Part shown: positions 8,909 to 20,837 of the stretch, piece after piece | How positions within the stretch are numbered: the first letter of the stretch is position 1 | How the letters are laid out: each line of letters begins with the position of its first letter | Assembly (NCBI RefSeq): GCF_023091745.1 | Contig: NC_068910.1 | Location: 48,595,272 to 48,659,271 of the forward strand | Length of the DNA stretch: 64,000 nucleotides | DNA from: Budorcas taxicolor | Taxonomy: Eukaryota; Chordata; Mammalia; Artiodactyla; Bovidae | Direction of reading: 5' to 3' | Position numbers and translations under genes: made by a program | The notes under the pieces: generated by a model | What the model was told of the DNA's origin: nothing | Database searches by the model: none | Seen by the model: the letters and a program-made list of their open reading frames with translations, nothing else

Positions 8909-11240
8909 GCGCAGCCCAGGGAGGGGGGCGCCAGCGCGCAGAGCATTGCGGCAAACCCAAAGGCAGCCCCAGCCCAGCAGCCGCTGAGCCGTCCGACCTT
9001 TGCTTTGGGCTTCGGGAGTGAGACAGGAGCCTCGGCCCCGTGGACCGACAAGGCACAGAGTCCTGTGCACCGCACTGATGGCTGGAAGCACTTGGCTGAG
9101 CTGTCCGTTTGGGGTTACTAGTCCTGGGGGCCGGGTCTGGTCTGGCAACGCCCTGGGGCTCTGACCACCACCTCCATCCCAGCTGCTGAGACAAAATGCG
9201 AAACCAAGACTGTGTATGTTGTGAATGGGCTTTCATAAATTTATTATATTTGATATTTTTTTACTTGAGCAAAGAACTAACATTTTTTTTTCACGGGTGG
9301 ATCGGCAGCGATTCACACTGCCTCTTCCTAACTCTGAACAAGAGTGTCTGGGAGCTGCTGGGGCTCTGCCGTCAATGCAAAAGTGAGATCTGGTGTGGGT
9401 CCCACGGGCCTTCACTGCCTAGAGGCAGAAAGGGGGTCCCCCGCCGCTTGGGCTGAGGTGCCAGGAGGGCTGAACCCCTTCCCCTACATACGTGTGCACA
9501 CTCACACTCACAGAGGGCAGACACAAGCCACATGTGGCCTGGACTCCCTGAGATGAGCGAGGTGACCGGCCTTTCCCCCGGGCCCCCCACAGGTGGGATT
9601 CTTGTCAGCCAGGGCTCACTCATTGCCCCATTTCCCCCCTGTATGTTTATGCAGGCCACCCTGGAGTCAGGCCTATAAATACAACAAGCTTCCAGAAGAG
9701 AGTGGCCTGGCTCCCAGGGCTTGTCCTCGGCACTGACGTTGCCTTTCTTCCCTGTAGAGCTTGGCCTCTGTTAGAGTATTAACATTAAGGGAAGGGCCTG
9801 AGGGAGGCACATACGTCCAGCCACCCAGCTTGTCCGTGCTGCCCAGCCTGGCTGACCCTGCCCCACAGGCCAGGAAGAGAAGGCTGAGCCCATGGGGTTG
9901 GGGTGAAGAACCTACTCCACAGCCCCCAGCACGGTGCCCGCCAGCCCGGCTGGAGAATGGAATCTGCTGTCATCACCCAGGCTCTCTTTCCAGACCTTTC
10001 TGCCTCTGCCCAGGGCTGAGGGGGTGCCTGTGTGGACCCCAGCTCCTCTCGAGCTGCGAAAGCACGGGAGCGGGGAGGGCAGCCCGGGCCCCGTACATGG
10101 AAGGGGCTGCAGGATGCTCAGCCCAGTCCCAGGGCCCTAGGAGGGGAATGGACTCCAGGTCTCCTGGGAAAGGGAGTCGAGTGACCCTGGACCAGCGCCC
10201 CCCTGCTCAGCCCAGGGTCCCGGGGACACTGCACCCGGGACCTCCTGGGGCAGGGTCCAGGCTGCCCATGGGTCTTGTGAGCAGGCCTTTTCAGGGAAAA
10301 ATACTTTTTTCTAGTCCAATCACCACCACCCTCCCCACCCGCCCACCCCGCCACAGGGCCTCTTCAGCTGCTGACAATCCTACTGAGCATATGCAAATCT
10401 TTGAAAGTAGAGAACTGTCACCCTGAGAGGGACAGCGGTGGCTGGTGGAGGCTGCAGGCAGGGGCTCAGCTGCCCAAGTCCACTCTACAGCAAAGCCGCC
10501 CTCCACCCGGCGGCCACCTCACAGGCCGCCTCTCGGGGCAGCCCCGGAAGCCAGAAGCTGGCTGTCCTAACCTACCTCGCCGAGCCGTCGGGGGGGCCGG
10601 CCGTGGGGAGCTGAGGGGGAACCGCCAGCGGCGAGTCAAGTATTAACATTTCGTCTTGTCACTCGAGTTCCCTTGGTGGCAGCCCCAGCCACCCGCCGCC
10701 CCCAGTGCTTTCTCTTCTCCCATGTTCCCTTGAAGTCAGCGTGGGACGTGGTTTTAACTGTCCCAGCACCACTCCTCTGAGTGGAAATCTTATTTTTGTA
10801 GCTCTCTGTGCTGTGCTCTCAAAGCTTGGAGAGGTATATGCCCTCCGCGACACCTGGCACCCCGCGTGGGCAGGGAGGCAGCGGGCAGGCCGGCCGGGCT
10901 ACAGGCCCAGCTGACCGGAAGGAGACTGGGGTTTTGTGTGTGGGGACAGCCCGGGAGCCGGAGGCAGGTGCCGGGACCAGCCACTGACTGCAGACCGTGT
11001 GGCCGAGGGCAGGGCCGAGCGAAGCCGACTCCTTAGCTTTTAGCGTGTCTCTCATTGCTTTTTTTCCAGAACCGCACAGTGACCAGCAGGATGGGAGAAG
11101 GAGGGGAGGGCACAGGAGGGAGGGACAAGCGCCAAGTGCCAGCTGTTGTCGGAACCACCCGAGCACTTCGCACCAAACTTCGTGCATAAACAAGATACAT
11201 ATTTTTAACACAAACCAATAAATGGCTTACATGACCTGGT
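8909..11240 (+). other. SCN5A: SCN5A 3' untranslated region
   Basis: About 2.3 kb between the stop codon and a poly(A) signal. It contains no SINE, LINE or LTR that I can recognise, in sharp contrast to the DNA right after it, which supports its being constrained transcript. An A/T-rich stretch at about 9,236-9,290 (TTTATTATATTTGATATTTT) stands out in otherwise GC-rich sequence and could be a stability element. The total length is close to that of the human SCN5A 3' UTR as I remember it. Short frames in it have no protein character. Confidence 0.82.
11217..11222 (+). terminator. SCN5A: SCN5A poly(A) signal AATAAA
   Basis: AATAAA within ACAAACCAATAAATGGC, followed by TGACCTGGTCTGGATTCTG and a T run (11,253-11,260) that can serve as the downstream GU/U-rich element. 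Cleavage is expected at about 11,235-11,245. It is the first canonical AATAAA in sense I see after the stop codon. Confidence 0.8.
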
Positions 11241-11248
11241 CTGGATTC

Positions 11249-11352
11249 TGTCCATTTTTTTAAGTATAGTTGATTTACAAATTGATAATATTGTGTTACT
11301 TTCTGGTATACAGAAAAATGATTCAGTTGCACACATACATATATATTTGGGC
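11249..11352 (-). repeat. L1 3'-end fragment, minus
   Basis: AAGTATAGTTGATTTACAA and GGTATACAGAAAAATGATTC are the reverse complement of the ruminant L1 3' end. It begins directly behind the SCN5A poly(A) region. Confidence 0.75.
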
Positions 11353-12085
11353 GGGGAATAGATACCTGTAAAGTTGGTGTGTGAAGAGACATGACCCCAG
11401 TGTCATCAAATCCAGCCTTTGCTTCTGCCTCTCCTTGTCCCTTTCAACTTTACTCAGTGGAGATAAACTTCCTTGGCCCCAGATGAAAGCCAGGCCAGCC
11501 CTGGGGCTTTTCCACTCAAGTCTTGGTGAAACAGCAGCCTTCAGCCACCCTGTGTTGTAAATATCACCTTAGCTTCCTTCTGAGTATGTCCAGTCCCGTG
11601 ACAGTCAGAGATGGGGTGGCTGGACAGGCACCACGCGGGCCTCTTCAGGCTTGCGGGGCCTTCTCCTGGTGGTCTCCCAGCCCTGGGGATGCACTCTTCC
11701 GGGGGCCCCATGACCCCTCCTCTGCCCATGGGTACCTGTGGGTCCGTTCAGCCTCTTCCTGCCAAGCCCCTGGGCTCCCCCAGTAGCCCTGCTGTGGCGG
11801 CTCACACAGGCCCTCTCTGCCTGCTGCCCCTGCCCCACCCACGCTGGCCTGCGGCCCGGCCCTGGCAGCGCCGCCCTCCACAGCCACCGCCAGAGCAGCT
11901 GGCCCACAGCCCTCCGCCCAGATCCCAGAGCTGGACTCAGATCCCTGTCACTGGTCCACCTGAGTTTTCTCAGCCCCAGGGGGGCCCAGTCCTCATTTGG
12001 AAAACAAACTTACGGTCACCAAAGGGGAAAGGTGGGGGTGGGGAGGGATAAATTAAGAATTGAGGATTAACCTATACAGACTACT
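11353..12085. other. Intergenic, no gene seen
   Basis: Unique, fairly GC-rich sequence immediately beyond SCN5A. Open frames on both strands are short, lack splice or protein features and overlap one another. I see no recognisable element. Confidence 0.6.
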
Positions 12086-12295
12086 GGGCTTCCCTGGTGG
12101 CTCAGACGGTAAAGAATCCACCTGCAATGTGGGGAACCCGGGTTCGATCCTTGGGATAGGAAGATCCTCTGGAGGAGGGCATGGCAACCCACTCCAGTAT
12201 CCTTGCCTGGAGAATCCCATGGACAGAGGAGCCTGGTGGGTTACAGTCCATAGGGTCGCAGAGTCAGGCATGACTGAGCGACTCAGCACAGCACA
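12086..12295 (+). repeat. Bov-tA SINE, plus
   Basis: Starts GGGCTTCCCTGGTGGCTCAG and ends after GACTGAGCGACTCAGCACAG. Nearly complete and little diverged. Confidence 0.95.
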
Positions 12296-12470
12296 CTACT
12301 ATATATAAAATAGAATATCCGCAGGGAACTGCTTAGCACAGGAACTCCACTCAATACTCTATAGTAACCTATATGAGCAAAGAATTTGAAAACGAACGGA
12401 AGTATGTACATGTATAACGGGATCACTTTGCTGTACACCTGAAACTAATAAACTAACGCAACACTGTAAA
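12296..12470 (+). repeat. L1 3'-end fragment, plus
   Basis: CTATATGAGCAAAGAATTTG, CACTTTGCTGTACACCTGAA and AACTAATAAACTAACGC are typical of the last 170 bases of older L1s. The SINE to its left probably inserted in it; a matching L1 end in antisense lies 950 bases upstream. Confidence 0.75.
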
Positions 12471-14345
12471 TCACCTACCCCTCCAACAGAAGACACTGGC
12501 CTGGGAGGTGCAGGCTGATCCAGAGGGAGGCAAGGGGGCCCTCGCGGTCACCGCACCACCACAGCTATCACCCGGCCGCTCTGGGGCGAGGCAGGGGTCC
12601 AGGCTCCATGAGGGAACGGATGCCGGCTCCTGTGTCAGAGAGAAGGCATGCGGCCCGGGATCTCAGCCCTTGGCAGGGACAGAGATGATCCTGGACAGAC
12701 GTCAGCTCTCACCCTCGGGCCGCAGCCCTGGCAGCTCCCTGCCCCGTGCCAGCCGCTCTTCCGCCTCAGTCCCTTCCCAAGTCCCTGACGGCCATGGGAC
12801 TTGGTGCCCGGAGGCTGGGAGGGGCAGGGAGACAGCCAGGCACTCACTCCTACAGGTGGAGATGGAGCGGGCAGCAGCCGAGAGCCAGGAGACGCTGAAG
12901 GCCAGCTCTCATGGGCTGGGGGTGCCACGGGATTGTACACCCCTCCAACACACTGTCCTCTGTGTATGTGCTCCCTGAGGGCTGGGGAAGGCCCAGCCAG
13001 CGCCCCCATACCACCGTCTCCAGCCCTGCCCGTGCCCAACACAGGTAGGAGCCCAGGAATGTTAGAGCAAGAGGCACCCCATCAACCCAGCTCTTCAGTG
13101 TCCACAGGGTTCACCTGGACCCTCTCCTCCATCTGAACCCTTCCTGCCTTTCTGTCCTATGAGATCCTTGGCCCCATTGCTCAGCCACATTTCTACCTTC
13201 CATTCCTTGTTCTTCTGGAAGGAGGTCACCTACATGGAGGGGCATGGGCAGATTCACACACAGGGTACACTTAAGGCACAGTAGCCAGCGTCTATGTTGA
13301 TGAGGGGGCAGGTGTGCCCACAGGGAGATGCCTGAAATCCTAACACTGAACCTGCGGCTTCCTGTCCCAACCACCCTGGACCACGATCCTCAGGATAGGG
13401 GGAGGCAGACAGCCCAGAGGTGGGGGGCAAGGGACTTGGTTTAGAAATGACACTCAAAGCCTGGCAGCTGCCAAGCTCTGTCTGGGGGGAATCCCAAGAG
13501 GCCCTTACCTGAGGCACCTCTCTCCTGTGGGTGTCCCAAGTCAGTGTAAATGGCAGGGGAGGGGGCTGGGCCAGCCCAAGCCCAGCACGTACAATCACCA
13601 CTCTGACAAGCACTTCCTCCCATGCCAGCTCACGAGGCTGGCATCCACAGTCAGCTGCCAGGCACCTGCTGCCGGAGAGAAAAGGCCCATCACCCCAGCC
13701 TCCGTGGTGGCATGAGCCAGCTCGGGTTCCAGAGAGGCGTGCAAGTTGCCGCAGAGCCCCCTTCCCCGGATGCGGGCGAGCAGCGGCGGTCCATCCTGGC
13801 CTCCCGCCCTGCCGTCCTCTGTGTCTGGCTGCCGTGGGCTGAGTCTGCCTCTAGGATTTGCTCTTGGAGCCATGTCTCCTGGGGACCATCTGTCTGCCAC
13901 TCACCCTCTCGGGCTGCACTTCCTGGACAGCCAGGGGCCAGGCTGCTTCTGCGTGCGGGGCTGAGGGAGGTTCTGCAAGGACAAGAGGGCAGGCAGGGCT
14001 TGACCAAGAGGAGAGGCCGGCTCGATGGAGATAATTGGGCCTCCTGTATCCTGTATCAATCCATCACGTTTACAGTCTCCCTCCAGACAGGAGACAATGA
14101 GGAAATGACAAAAGCCAATAAGGCCAATAAATGAGGGGTAATGGAATAACCAGTATGTGCAGCCCCGAGCCCCAGAGCCAGGAGCAGGCCGAGCCCCTCC
14201 ACTCCCCTCCCCACGCCCCACCGCCAGTCTCTGTCCTGACTTCAGCCACAGGCCCCCAAGGGACAGGCAAAACCAGACAACAGCCTCCACGGGAGTGTCC
14301 GGCTGGAGATCCAGCTACTCAGTTCCAGCCGGGGTCCTCCCCGCC
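12471..14345. other. Intergenic unique sequence, no gene seen
   Basis: About 1.9 kb of mostly GC-rich unique DNA. The end (about 13,960-14,150) turns A/T-richer, with AGATAA at 14029-14034 and two CCAATAA-like words, and has the look of conserved non-coding DNA; this is an impression only. No exon with protein character is visible. Confidence 0.5.
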
Positions 14346-14347
14346 TC

Positions 14348-14368
14348 CTCTCTCTCTCTCTCTCTCTC
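14348..14368 (+). repeat. (TC)n microsatellite
   Basis: An uninterrupted run of about ten TC units. Confidence 0.95.
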
Positions 14369-14721
14369 ACCCCACATCCAATCCCGCAGGAAATCCTGTT
14401 GGCTCTGCCTTCAGAATGCATCCCAAGCCTGACCACTTCTCAACACCTGCACGGCCGCCATTGCTGGTCTGAGCCACCACGGCCTCTCGCCTGGAATCTC
14501 CCAAAGGCCTCCGGCTTGGTCCTGGGCCCAGACCATTCTCAACACAGCAGCCAGTGGGGTCTATCAAAAGTCACGCTGTTGGCTCAGGCTGCTGCTTCAC
14601 ACAGAACCCCAATGGCCCCCAGCTCACTCAGAGAACAGATTTAATGTTTTCTATCAACTCGTCAAGAATTTACTGACATATCCAGTTCCTCTCTTTTTTA
14701 CTTTTTTTTTTTTTTGTGAGA

Positions 14722-14873
14722 GATGGCTGGATGGCATCACTGACTCGATGGACGCAAGTCTGAGTGAACTCTGGGAGTTGCTGATAGACAGGGAGGCCTG
14801 GCATGCTGCGATTCATGGGGTCGCAAAGACTCAGACACGACTGAGCGACTGAAATGAAATGAACTGAACTGAG
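14722..14873 (+). repeat. BovB LINE 3'-end fragment, plus
   Basis: AGATGGCTGGATGGCATCAC, the GACAGGGAGGCCTGGCATGC block and the closing GAACTGAACTGA are the last 150 bases of BovB. GAGAGA words on both sides may be a short target duplication. Confidence 0.85.
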
Positions 14874-14999
14874 AGATCTTCACTCTCTGCTTGAATCGTT
14901 TACAAAACAAAATAGGGGCTGAGGTCTGACAGCACTGCCATTTCACTGTAGAGGGGACCTGGATACCTTGCAGGGTCCAGGCTACCAAAAGGCAGTTGA

Positions 15000-15213
15000 T
15001 GTTGTTTACTCACTAAGTCATGTCCAACTCTTTGCAACCCCATGGACTGTAGCCCACCAGTTCCTCTGCCCCTGGGATTTCCCAGGCAAGAATACTGGAG
15101 TGGGTGGTCATTTCCTTCTCCAAGGGATCTTCCCAACCCAGGGATTGAACCCATGTAACCCACGTCTCCTGCATCATCAGCAGATTCTACCGCTGAGCCA
15201 CCTGGGAAGCCCA
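15000..15213 (-). repeat. Bov-tA SINE, minus
   Basis: The body begins at about TGTTTACTCACTAAGTCATG and the tRNA-like head ends in GAGCCACCTGGGAAGCCCA. Contains a small duplication (CCCATGTAACCCACG) in the head. Confidence 0.92.
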
Positions 15214-16357
15214 CCCGAGGGCAGCACCATTCCTCAAAGGCATGGAGAGCTGAAGGGGTGAGCCGTACTTTGACTCTTCTCTAGGGGACAGTTCTGTGGA
15301 TAAATAATCACAGTCTCCAGTCAAGAGCACAGGCCCAGTTCAGCACCTCCCCAAAGTGGCCTCACTCCACCCTGAAGCCAGCCTTCCCCCCATGAAACAC
15401 AGGGGAGCCCTGCCGCCACCGCTGACTTCTGTTTCCCCATCATTTCATTTCAGAAGACCCTGGCCCAGGGCCTTTACTCCACTGGACCGCAACCTCCTTC
15501 CCTTCCCATCTCAGGAAGGAGCAGGTGGATACTGGGTCCTTCTGCGAACTGATGCAGTTCCGCCAGAGGCCAGCTTTGCATACCTCGGATTTCAGAGAGA
15601 GGAAGCCTTGGATCTTGTCTCGAAACGGTTAACTAACTTCAAGTGGGGGACTGGGGATACCCACTCACCTGATATTTGCACAACTAACAAAGCCAGACAA
15701 GTGGCCTTCACTGGACCCCAGGTACTTTCTTTGTACCTGCTCCTGTGGACATGGCAAGTGGGCTGTGCTAGGCATGAACCATTCGTGCTGGTCCCCCGAG
15801 CCTTGCAGAGGCTTATCTGGAGAGCAGACCTCCAACAGCACCCCAGCCCTAACCTCAGCAGAGGCTGTGTGCTTTTCGTGCAGGAAAAAGGAACGTTTCC
15901 AGGTGGAAATCTTCCAAATGTGTCTTCCCCAATCACCCTGTCACCAGATTGTTCTAAGCAAAAACTTTCTCGTAAATTATCTTTGCCTTTGACTGTTCAC
16001 ACACAAAGGTCGCGTAGTTGCCTGCCTCTGGTATCACACACGTAGCTGGGGAGTTGGTTTCAGAGGTTCCCACAGCTGGAATCTCCAGAGGAATTCTGAC
16101 CAAGAAAGGGGACATGGGGTCATGATGAAGAGGGAGAGAAGGAGAGAGAAGGCGGGGAGGACTCAGACAGCCAGAGAGGGGAGGGACCCTATCCAGCCCA
16201 CCTTGCCCCTCCCATCTCCAAGCTGCCATTTCTTTGGCGTTGCTTCCACCACCACATCCAAATGAACAGATGATAAAATGCTCAACTAGGAACAATAATA
16301 CACTGGTATCAATGAGTGCACGCAGCACCCGAGTCTTGCTTTCTAAATACTATTCTG
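15214..16357. other. Intergenic unique sequence, no gene seen
   Basis: Non-repetitive DNA. A frame at 15356-16045 (+) is 229 codons long but has no homology I recognise, no start context and low protein character; I do not call it a gene. Confidence 0.5.
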
Positions 16358-16503
16358 GGGACTTCCCTGGTGGTCCAGAGGCTAAGACTCTGAACTCCCA
16401 ATGCAGGGGGCCTGGGTTTGATCCCTGGTCAGGGAACTAGGTCCCACATGCCACTAAGAGCGTGCAAGCTGCAGCTAAGACCCAGCACAGCCACACAAAC
16501 AAA
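16358..16503 (+). repeat. CHR-type tRNA SINE, plus
   Basis: GGGGACTTCCCTGGTGGTCC head, GTTTGATCCCTGGTCAGGGA box and ACCCAGCACAGCCACACAAA tail are those of the cetartiodactyl CHR SINEs. Confidence 0.88.
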
Positions 16504-17339
16504 TATTGTTTACAAAGATTATAAATATCATTCTCCATTCAACGGAAATAGGATTCCTTGGTGATTCCTTGGCTGATTCATTGTTAGAGCAGAGAAAAAC
16601 TACAAGATGAGCCCTGGGCCATCCTGGAAAGTAAGAGATACTTAGGCTGATAGATACACATCAAACACGCAGGAGGCAGTTTGGATGGGCCAGTTAGCAA
16701 GTTCAGAAAGAGGAAGGGAGTAACATCATCAGTGGATGAAAATTAAGGTAAAAGTGTGATGAGCAACAGAGTCTCAAAGTATCCTCCCACAATTGCTTTT
16801 TATAACTTTCTTAATTTAACAGTGGGGAGGGGGAATTCGGCGCTCGCGTGATCGAAGACAACATTTCTAACAAATGAGAAAATGTACATTGCATGCCTCC
16901 CCATGTGATTCTCACAGAGACACATCATAACCTATGTGGTAATCTTACCGAAAAAGCACAGCCTGAAAGTAATCATGAGGAAACAGCAAACAGAATTTGA
17001 GCAGCATCGCTCTACAGAATAACTGGCCTAAACCCTTCAGAAGTGTCAGGCTCAAGTAATGCAAGGAAAGGCTGAGGAATTCTTCCAGATTAAAGGAGAT
17101 CAAAGGGACACGGCAGCTAAATGCAATGGGTGACTCTGGAAAAGGAAAAAAATAAACAAATAGAAGACAGGATTGAGACAATGAACGAAATTTGAATGTA
17201 GCCCAAGGATTAAATAACACGTTTTCTAATTTTGTTAACTGTGTTGTGGTTTTGCAAAAGAATATCCTTATCCTCATCAATATACTCTCAAGTATTTAGG
17301 AGTAAAAAGGCATCATGTCTTCAACTTACTCTCAAGTGA
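16504..17339. other. Intergenic A/T-rich sequence, no gene seen
   Basis: A/T-rich unique DNA with no frame of interest and no element I can name. Confidence 0.5.
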
Positions 17340-17580
17340 TTCAGAGAAAGAAATGTATACACTGTGCATAGTATATTACAACATAGAATATATAGTGTAT
17401 ATATAGAATATATACAGTATAAATATACACTATTTATAGTATATTATATATACAATATATTGTATATGTAGTATATACATATACTGTATAAAATATATTA
17501 AATATACTATATATTATATATATACATATATATACTATACATACAGCATATTATAAATACATATATCTAGAGAGAATTAT
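17340..17580. repeat. TA-rich low-complexity block
   Basis: About 240 bases made mostly of TATA, ATAC and TATG words in both senses, such as ATATACATATATATAC. Many self-complementary stretches could extrude as hairpins. Confidence 0.9.
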
Positions 17581-17664
17581 AAAATAAATGAGCAAAACAT
17601 AAATAACTGGTGACTCAGCATAAAAGATATAAGTGAAATTAAAGTAAAATTTACACAAATGATA

Positions 17665-17870
17665 ACAATGGCCAAAACTCCATGGTGCGTGCTGTGTGCT
17701 GGGCCCTATCCAAATACTCTACATGTAGTAACTCATTTGATACTTGCAAGAGTCCTACCATGTATGCGGTATTATCATCCCTATTGTCATGGAGGTGGGG
17801 AAACTGAGGCCCAGAGCAGTTAGGATGGCAGAGCTGGGATGTAACGCCAGGCGCCCTTAGACCGTGGGCC
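17665..17870 (-). repeat. MIR SINE, minus
   Basis: Reads in the reverse sense of MIR: TAGTAACTCATTTGATACTT, TATTATCATCCCTATTGTC, GGGGAAACTGAGGCCCAGAG, ATGGCAGAGCTGGGATGTAA. Confidence 0.88.
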
Positions 17871-19361
17871 CTGAAGACGCACAAGCCGTGCAGAAGCTGA
17901 GAACGGAACCCAGGGTCGGGAGCACAGAGGACCCCACACTCTTGTGCCCGAATGCACATGGACGGGCTGCCCGATGCAGCGGGCTGCAGCCTGAGAATCA
18001 AAACCACCGCCAGCTCTGAACACATCAGCGAGCCTCTGAGAAAGCAGGAGGAAGCTCCGAGTTGAGTGCCTTAGGCGTGGGGGACAAACACCCCCCTTCC
18101 CAGAGGGTCCACGCAGCCTGTAGCCCAGATGGTTGGCCTTTCCCTTCCCCATCCCGAGAGCTCCAAGCTCTGGTTCTCTTCCTCCCTGACCCCCGGCCCA
18201 CCACCAGGAAGTGAAGGGTTTCTGGCCTTGGCCTGCTGGTGATGATCACTGCCTGAGGCCATGGAGGAAAGAAGGTGGCCCCTTTGGAATGGTGGCCCCA
18301 AAGTCAGAGCTGGTGGGAGGCGGGGATGACTGAAAGCTGGTGGCCACGCGGCTGCAGGAGATGGGGTGAGGGGGCGAGGTCCCTGCAGGAGCAGCTGGGC
18401 AGGGGCGCCATCCTCCTGGGCTCTCTGCCAGAAAGGACGGAGGGAGGTCTGCTCCCTGCACCGAGCAGGCTGGGCCTCGCTGCCCAGGACAGTCTCCAGC
18501 CTGGGGCAGGAGGGGCTGCCTGGCCTGTCCAGCCCGCCAGGGAGGAGGGGAGGGGGAGGAGGCCGCTGCCGTCCAGGCTCGGCCGTGGATGGACGCCCCC
18601 ATCCCCTCCCCGCTGAAGGGCCTGTCACATGGCGGCCGTGGCTCACACCCGCTTATCGGCGCCCGGGTGTGGAGAGGGTGTCGCGGACGGGAGATAGCGC
18701 TGGGACAGAGCTGTCTGCACCGGCCTGCTCTGCCTCCCTCATTCGCACCTCCTCGGAGGCCCCCAAGCCCGTGCATCCCCGGGGCCTCCAGGCTGCCCCT
18801 GCCTGCCTCCCCACAAGCCCCCTCTGCAGGCTGCCTTTGAGGAGCAGACCCTGCCCTGGACAGTCAGAACGCTGGCTGCTGAGCAACCCTGGAGGGTTTC
18901 TGGCCCTCGTTACACCTAGGGGACCAGGCAGATCTCACTCACCTGAAATCATACTGCAAGCCGGCAAAGCAGCAGAGCTAGGCTCTGACTCTAGACCAGG
19001 GCAGGTGAGGGTTTGAGCCTCTGCCTGGGACCCCGGAGGCAGGGTCCTGGAGCCACAGAGAAGGAGCAGTGAGGGGCACACTTGTCCTGTTCAAGCTTCA
19101 GCCTCATCTGGGGAGTGAGGACACAGACACGCCATACTGTCCTGGACTCCACTGACCTTGGAGAAGATCCAAGGTCTCAGCCTGTGTCTGAATGGCAATG
19201 ATGGTGAGAGGTTGAAGGCCTCCTCTACAGTGTGGGGGCTGGGGGACAGGGGTTGCAGAGAGGTGAGAGAGGACCCACTGCCCAGAAATCAGAAGGCTGG
19301 GGTAGAAGCCAGGGGCCCATCATGAAAGGTGGTGGGAATGAAAACCTGTCGCCTACCTGAT
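17871..19361. other. Intergenic GC-rich sequence, no gene seen
   Basis: About 1.5 kb of GC-rich unique DNA with overlapping open frames on both strands (for example 18071-18646 minus and 18366-19016 plus). Neither strand shows exon-like bias or a known domain, and the frames look like products of GC content. Confidence 0.5.
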
Positions 19362-20510
19362 GGCCTTCCCTGGTGGCTCAGATGGTAAAGAACAGTGTGG
19401 AGATTCCTTAAAAAATTGCAACTAGAACTGCCTTATGACCCAGCAATCCCACTGCTGGGCATACACACTGAGGAAACCAGAATTGAAAGAGACACGTGTA
19501 CCCCAGTGTTCATCACAGCACTGTTTATAATAGCCAGGACATGGAAACAACCTAGGTGTCCATCAGCAGATGAATGGATAAGAAAGCTGTGGTACATATA
19601 CACAATGGAGTATTACTCAGCCATTAAAAAGAATACATTTGAATCAGTTCTAATGAGGTGGATGAAACTGGAGCCAATTATACAGAGTGAAGTGAGCCAG
19701 AAAGAAAAACACCAATACAGTATACTAACACATATATATGGAATTTAGAAAGATGGTAATGATAATCCTCTATGCGAGACAGCAAAAGAGACACAGATGT
19801 ATAGAACGGACTTTTAGACTCTGAGGGAGAGGGAGAGGGTGGGATGATTTGGGAGAATGGCATTGAAACATGTATACCATCAGGTGAGAAACGAATTGCC
19901 AGTCTATGTTCGATACAGGATACAGGATGCTTGGGGCTGGTGCACGGGGATGATCCAGAGAGATGATATGGAGTGGGAGGTGGGGGGGGTGGGGTTCAGG
20001 ACTGGGAACTCATGTACACCCGTGGCTGATTCATGTCAATGTATGGCAAAACCATTACAGCATTGTAAAGCAAAATAAAGTAAAAATAAAAGTTAAAAAA
20101 AAGAAATGTTTTGTGTCCTTAGACACAAAAGACTTTAAACTTTATATGTGATTTTGTGGATAAAACGGGTATAAAAACTCTTGACTCAGGCAAAAATGTT
20201 TTGGGGAGAAAAAGCATTATAAGGGTTAATAAACTTAAGATACAATTCTGTGAATTTAAATAAAAAATTAAAATGTTAAAAAAATAAATAAATAAAGTAT
20301 TTATATTTCCATGTCAAAAAAAAGAAAAAAGGAACCTGCCTACAATGTGGGAGATCTGGTTTAATCCCTGGGTGGGACGATCCCATGGAGAAGGGAAAGG
20401 CTACCCACACCAGTTTTCTTGCCTGGAGAATCCTCATGGACAGAGAAGTCTGGCAGGCTACAGTCCATGGGGTCACAAAGAGTCGGACACGACTGGGTGC
20501 CTTTCACTTC
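19362..20510 (+). repeat. Bov-tA SINE split by an L1 insertion
   Basis: The head GGCCTTCCCTGGTGGCTCAG is at 19362, and the SINE breaks off after GATGGTAAAGAA at about 19392. It resumes at 20331 with GGAACCTGCCTACAATGTGG and ends at about 20510. ACCTGAT flanks the whole at 19355-19361 and 20511-20517, the original target duplication. Roughly 940 bases of L1-derived DNA separate the halves. Confidence 0.9.
19394..20330 (+). mobile_element. Young 5'-truncated L1 with apparent 3' transduction
   Basis: 19394 to about 20098 is the 3' end of a ruminant L1: the last part of ORF2 (TATGACCCAGCAATCCCACT, GACATGGAAACAACCTAGG, ACAATGGAGTATTACTCAGC) and the 3' UTR ending near GTATGGCAAAACCATTACAG with a weak A-rich tail. 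A further 230 bases of unrelated sequence (20104-20315) follow, ending with AATAAA at 20291-20296 and a second A tract at 20316-20330. The SINE then resumes. That is the layout of an L1 transcript that read past its own signal and was polyadenylated at a downstream one. Confidence 0.85.
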
Positions 20511-20576
20511 ACCTGATAGGCTAAGGTGGGCCCCTGGCCTGGGGCCTGGGCCAAGGTCTTGCAGGTGTGGGGTTCC

Positions 20577-20837
20577 TGCTGCTGCTAAGTCACTTCAGTC
20601 ACGTCCGACTCTGTGCGACCCCATAGACGGCGGCCCACCAGGCTCCCCCATCCCTGGGATTCTCCAGGCAAGAACACTGGAGTGGGTTGCCATTGCCTTC
20701 TCCAATGCATGAAAGGAAAAGTGAAAGTGAAGTCTCTCAGTCGTGTCCCACTCTTCACGACCCCATGGACTTCAGCCTACCAGGCTCCTCCGTCCATGGG
20801 ATTTTCCAGGCAAGAGTACTGGAGCGGGGTGCCATTG
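20577..20837 (-). repeat. BOV-A2 SINE, minus
   Basis: Two BOV-A monomers in antisense: GCTGCTGCTAAGTCACTTCA start, the CTTCTCCAATGCATGAAAGG junction, and a second monomer ending GGAGCGGGGTGCCATTG. Confidence 0.95.

Noticed and set aside
10391..10398. Octamer ATGCAAAT in the SCN5A 3' UTR
   Set aside because: A single eight-base word in 2.3 kb of transcript is expected by chance often enough; no supporting motifs.
15356..16045. Plus-strand frame of 229 codons
   Set aside because: No recognisable domain, no splice or promoter context, mixed composition; likely chance.
18071..19016. Overlapping frames of about 190-216 codons on both strands
   Set aside because: GC-rich DNA keeps both strands open; no protein character on either.
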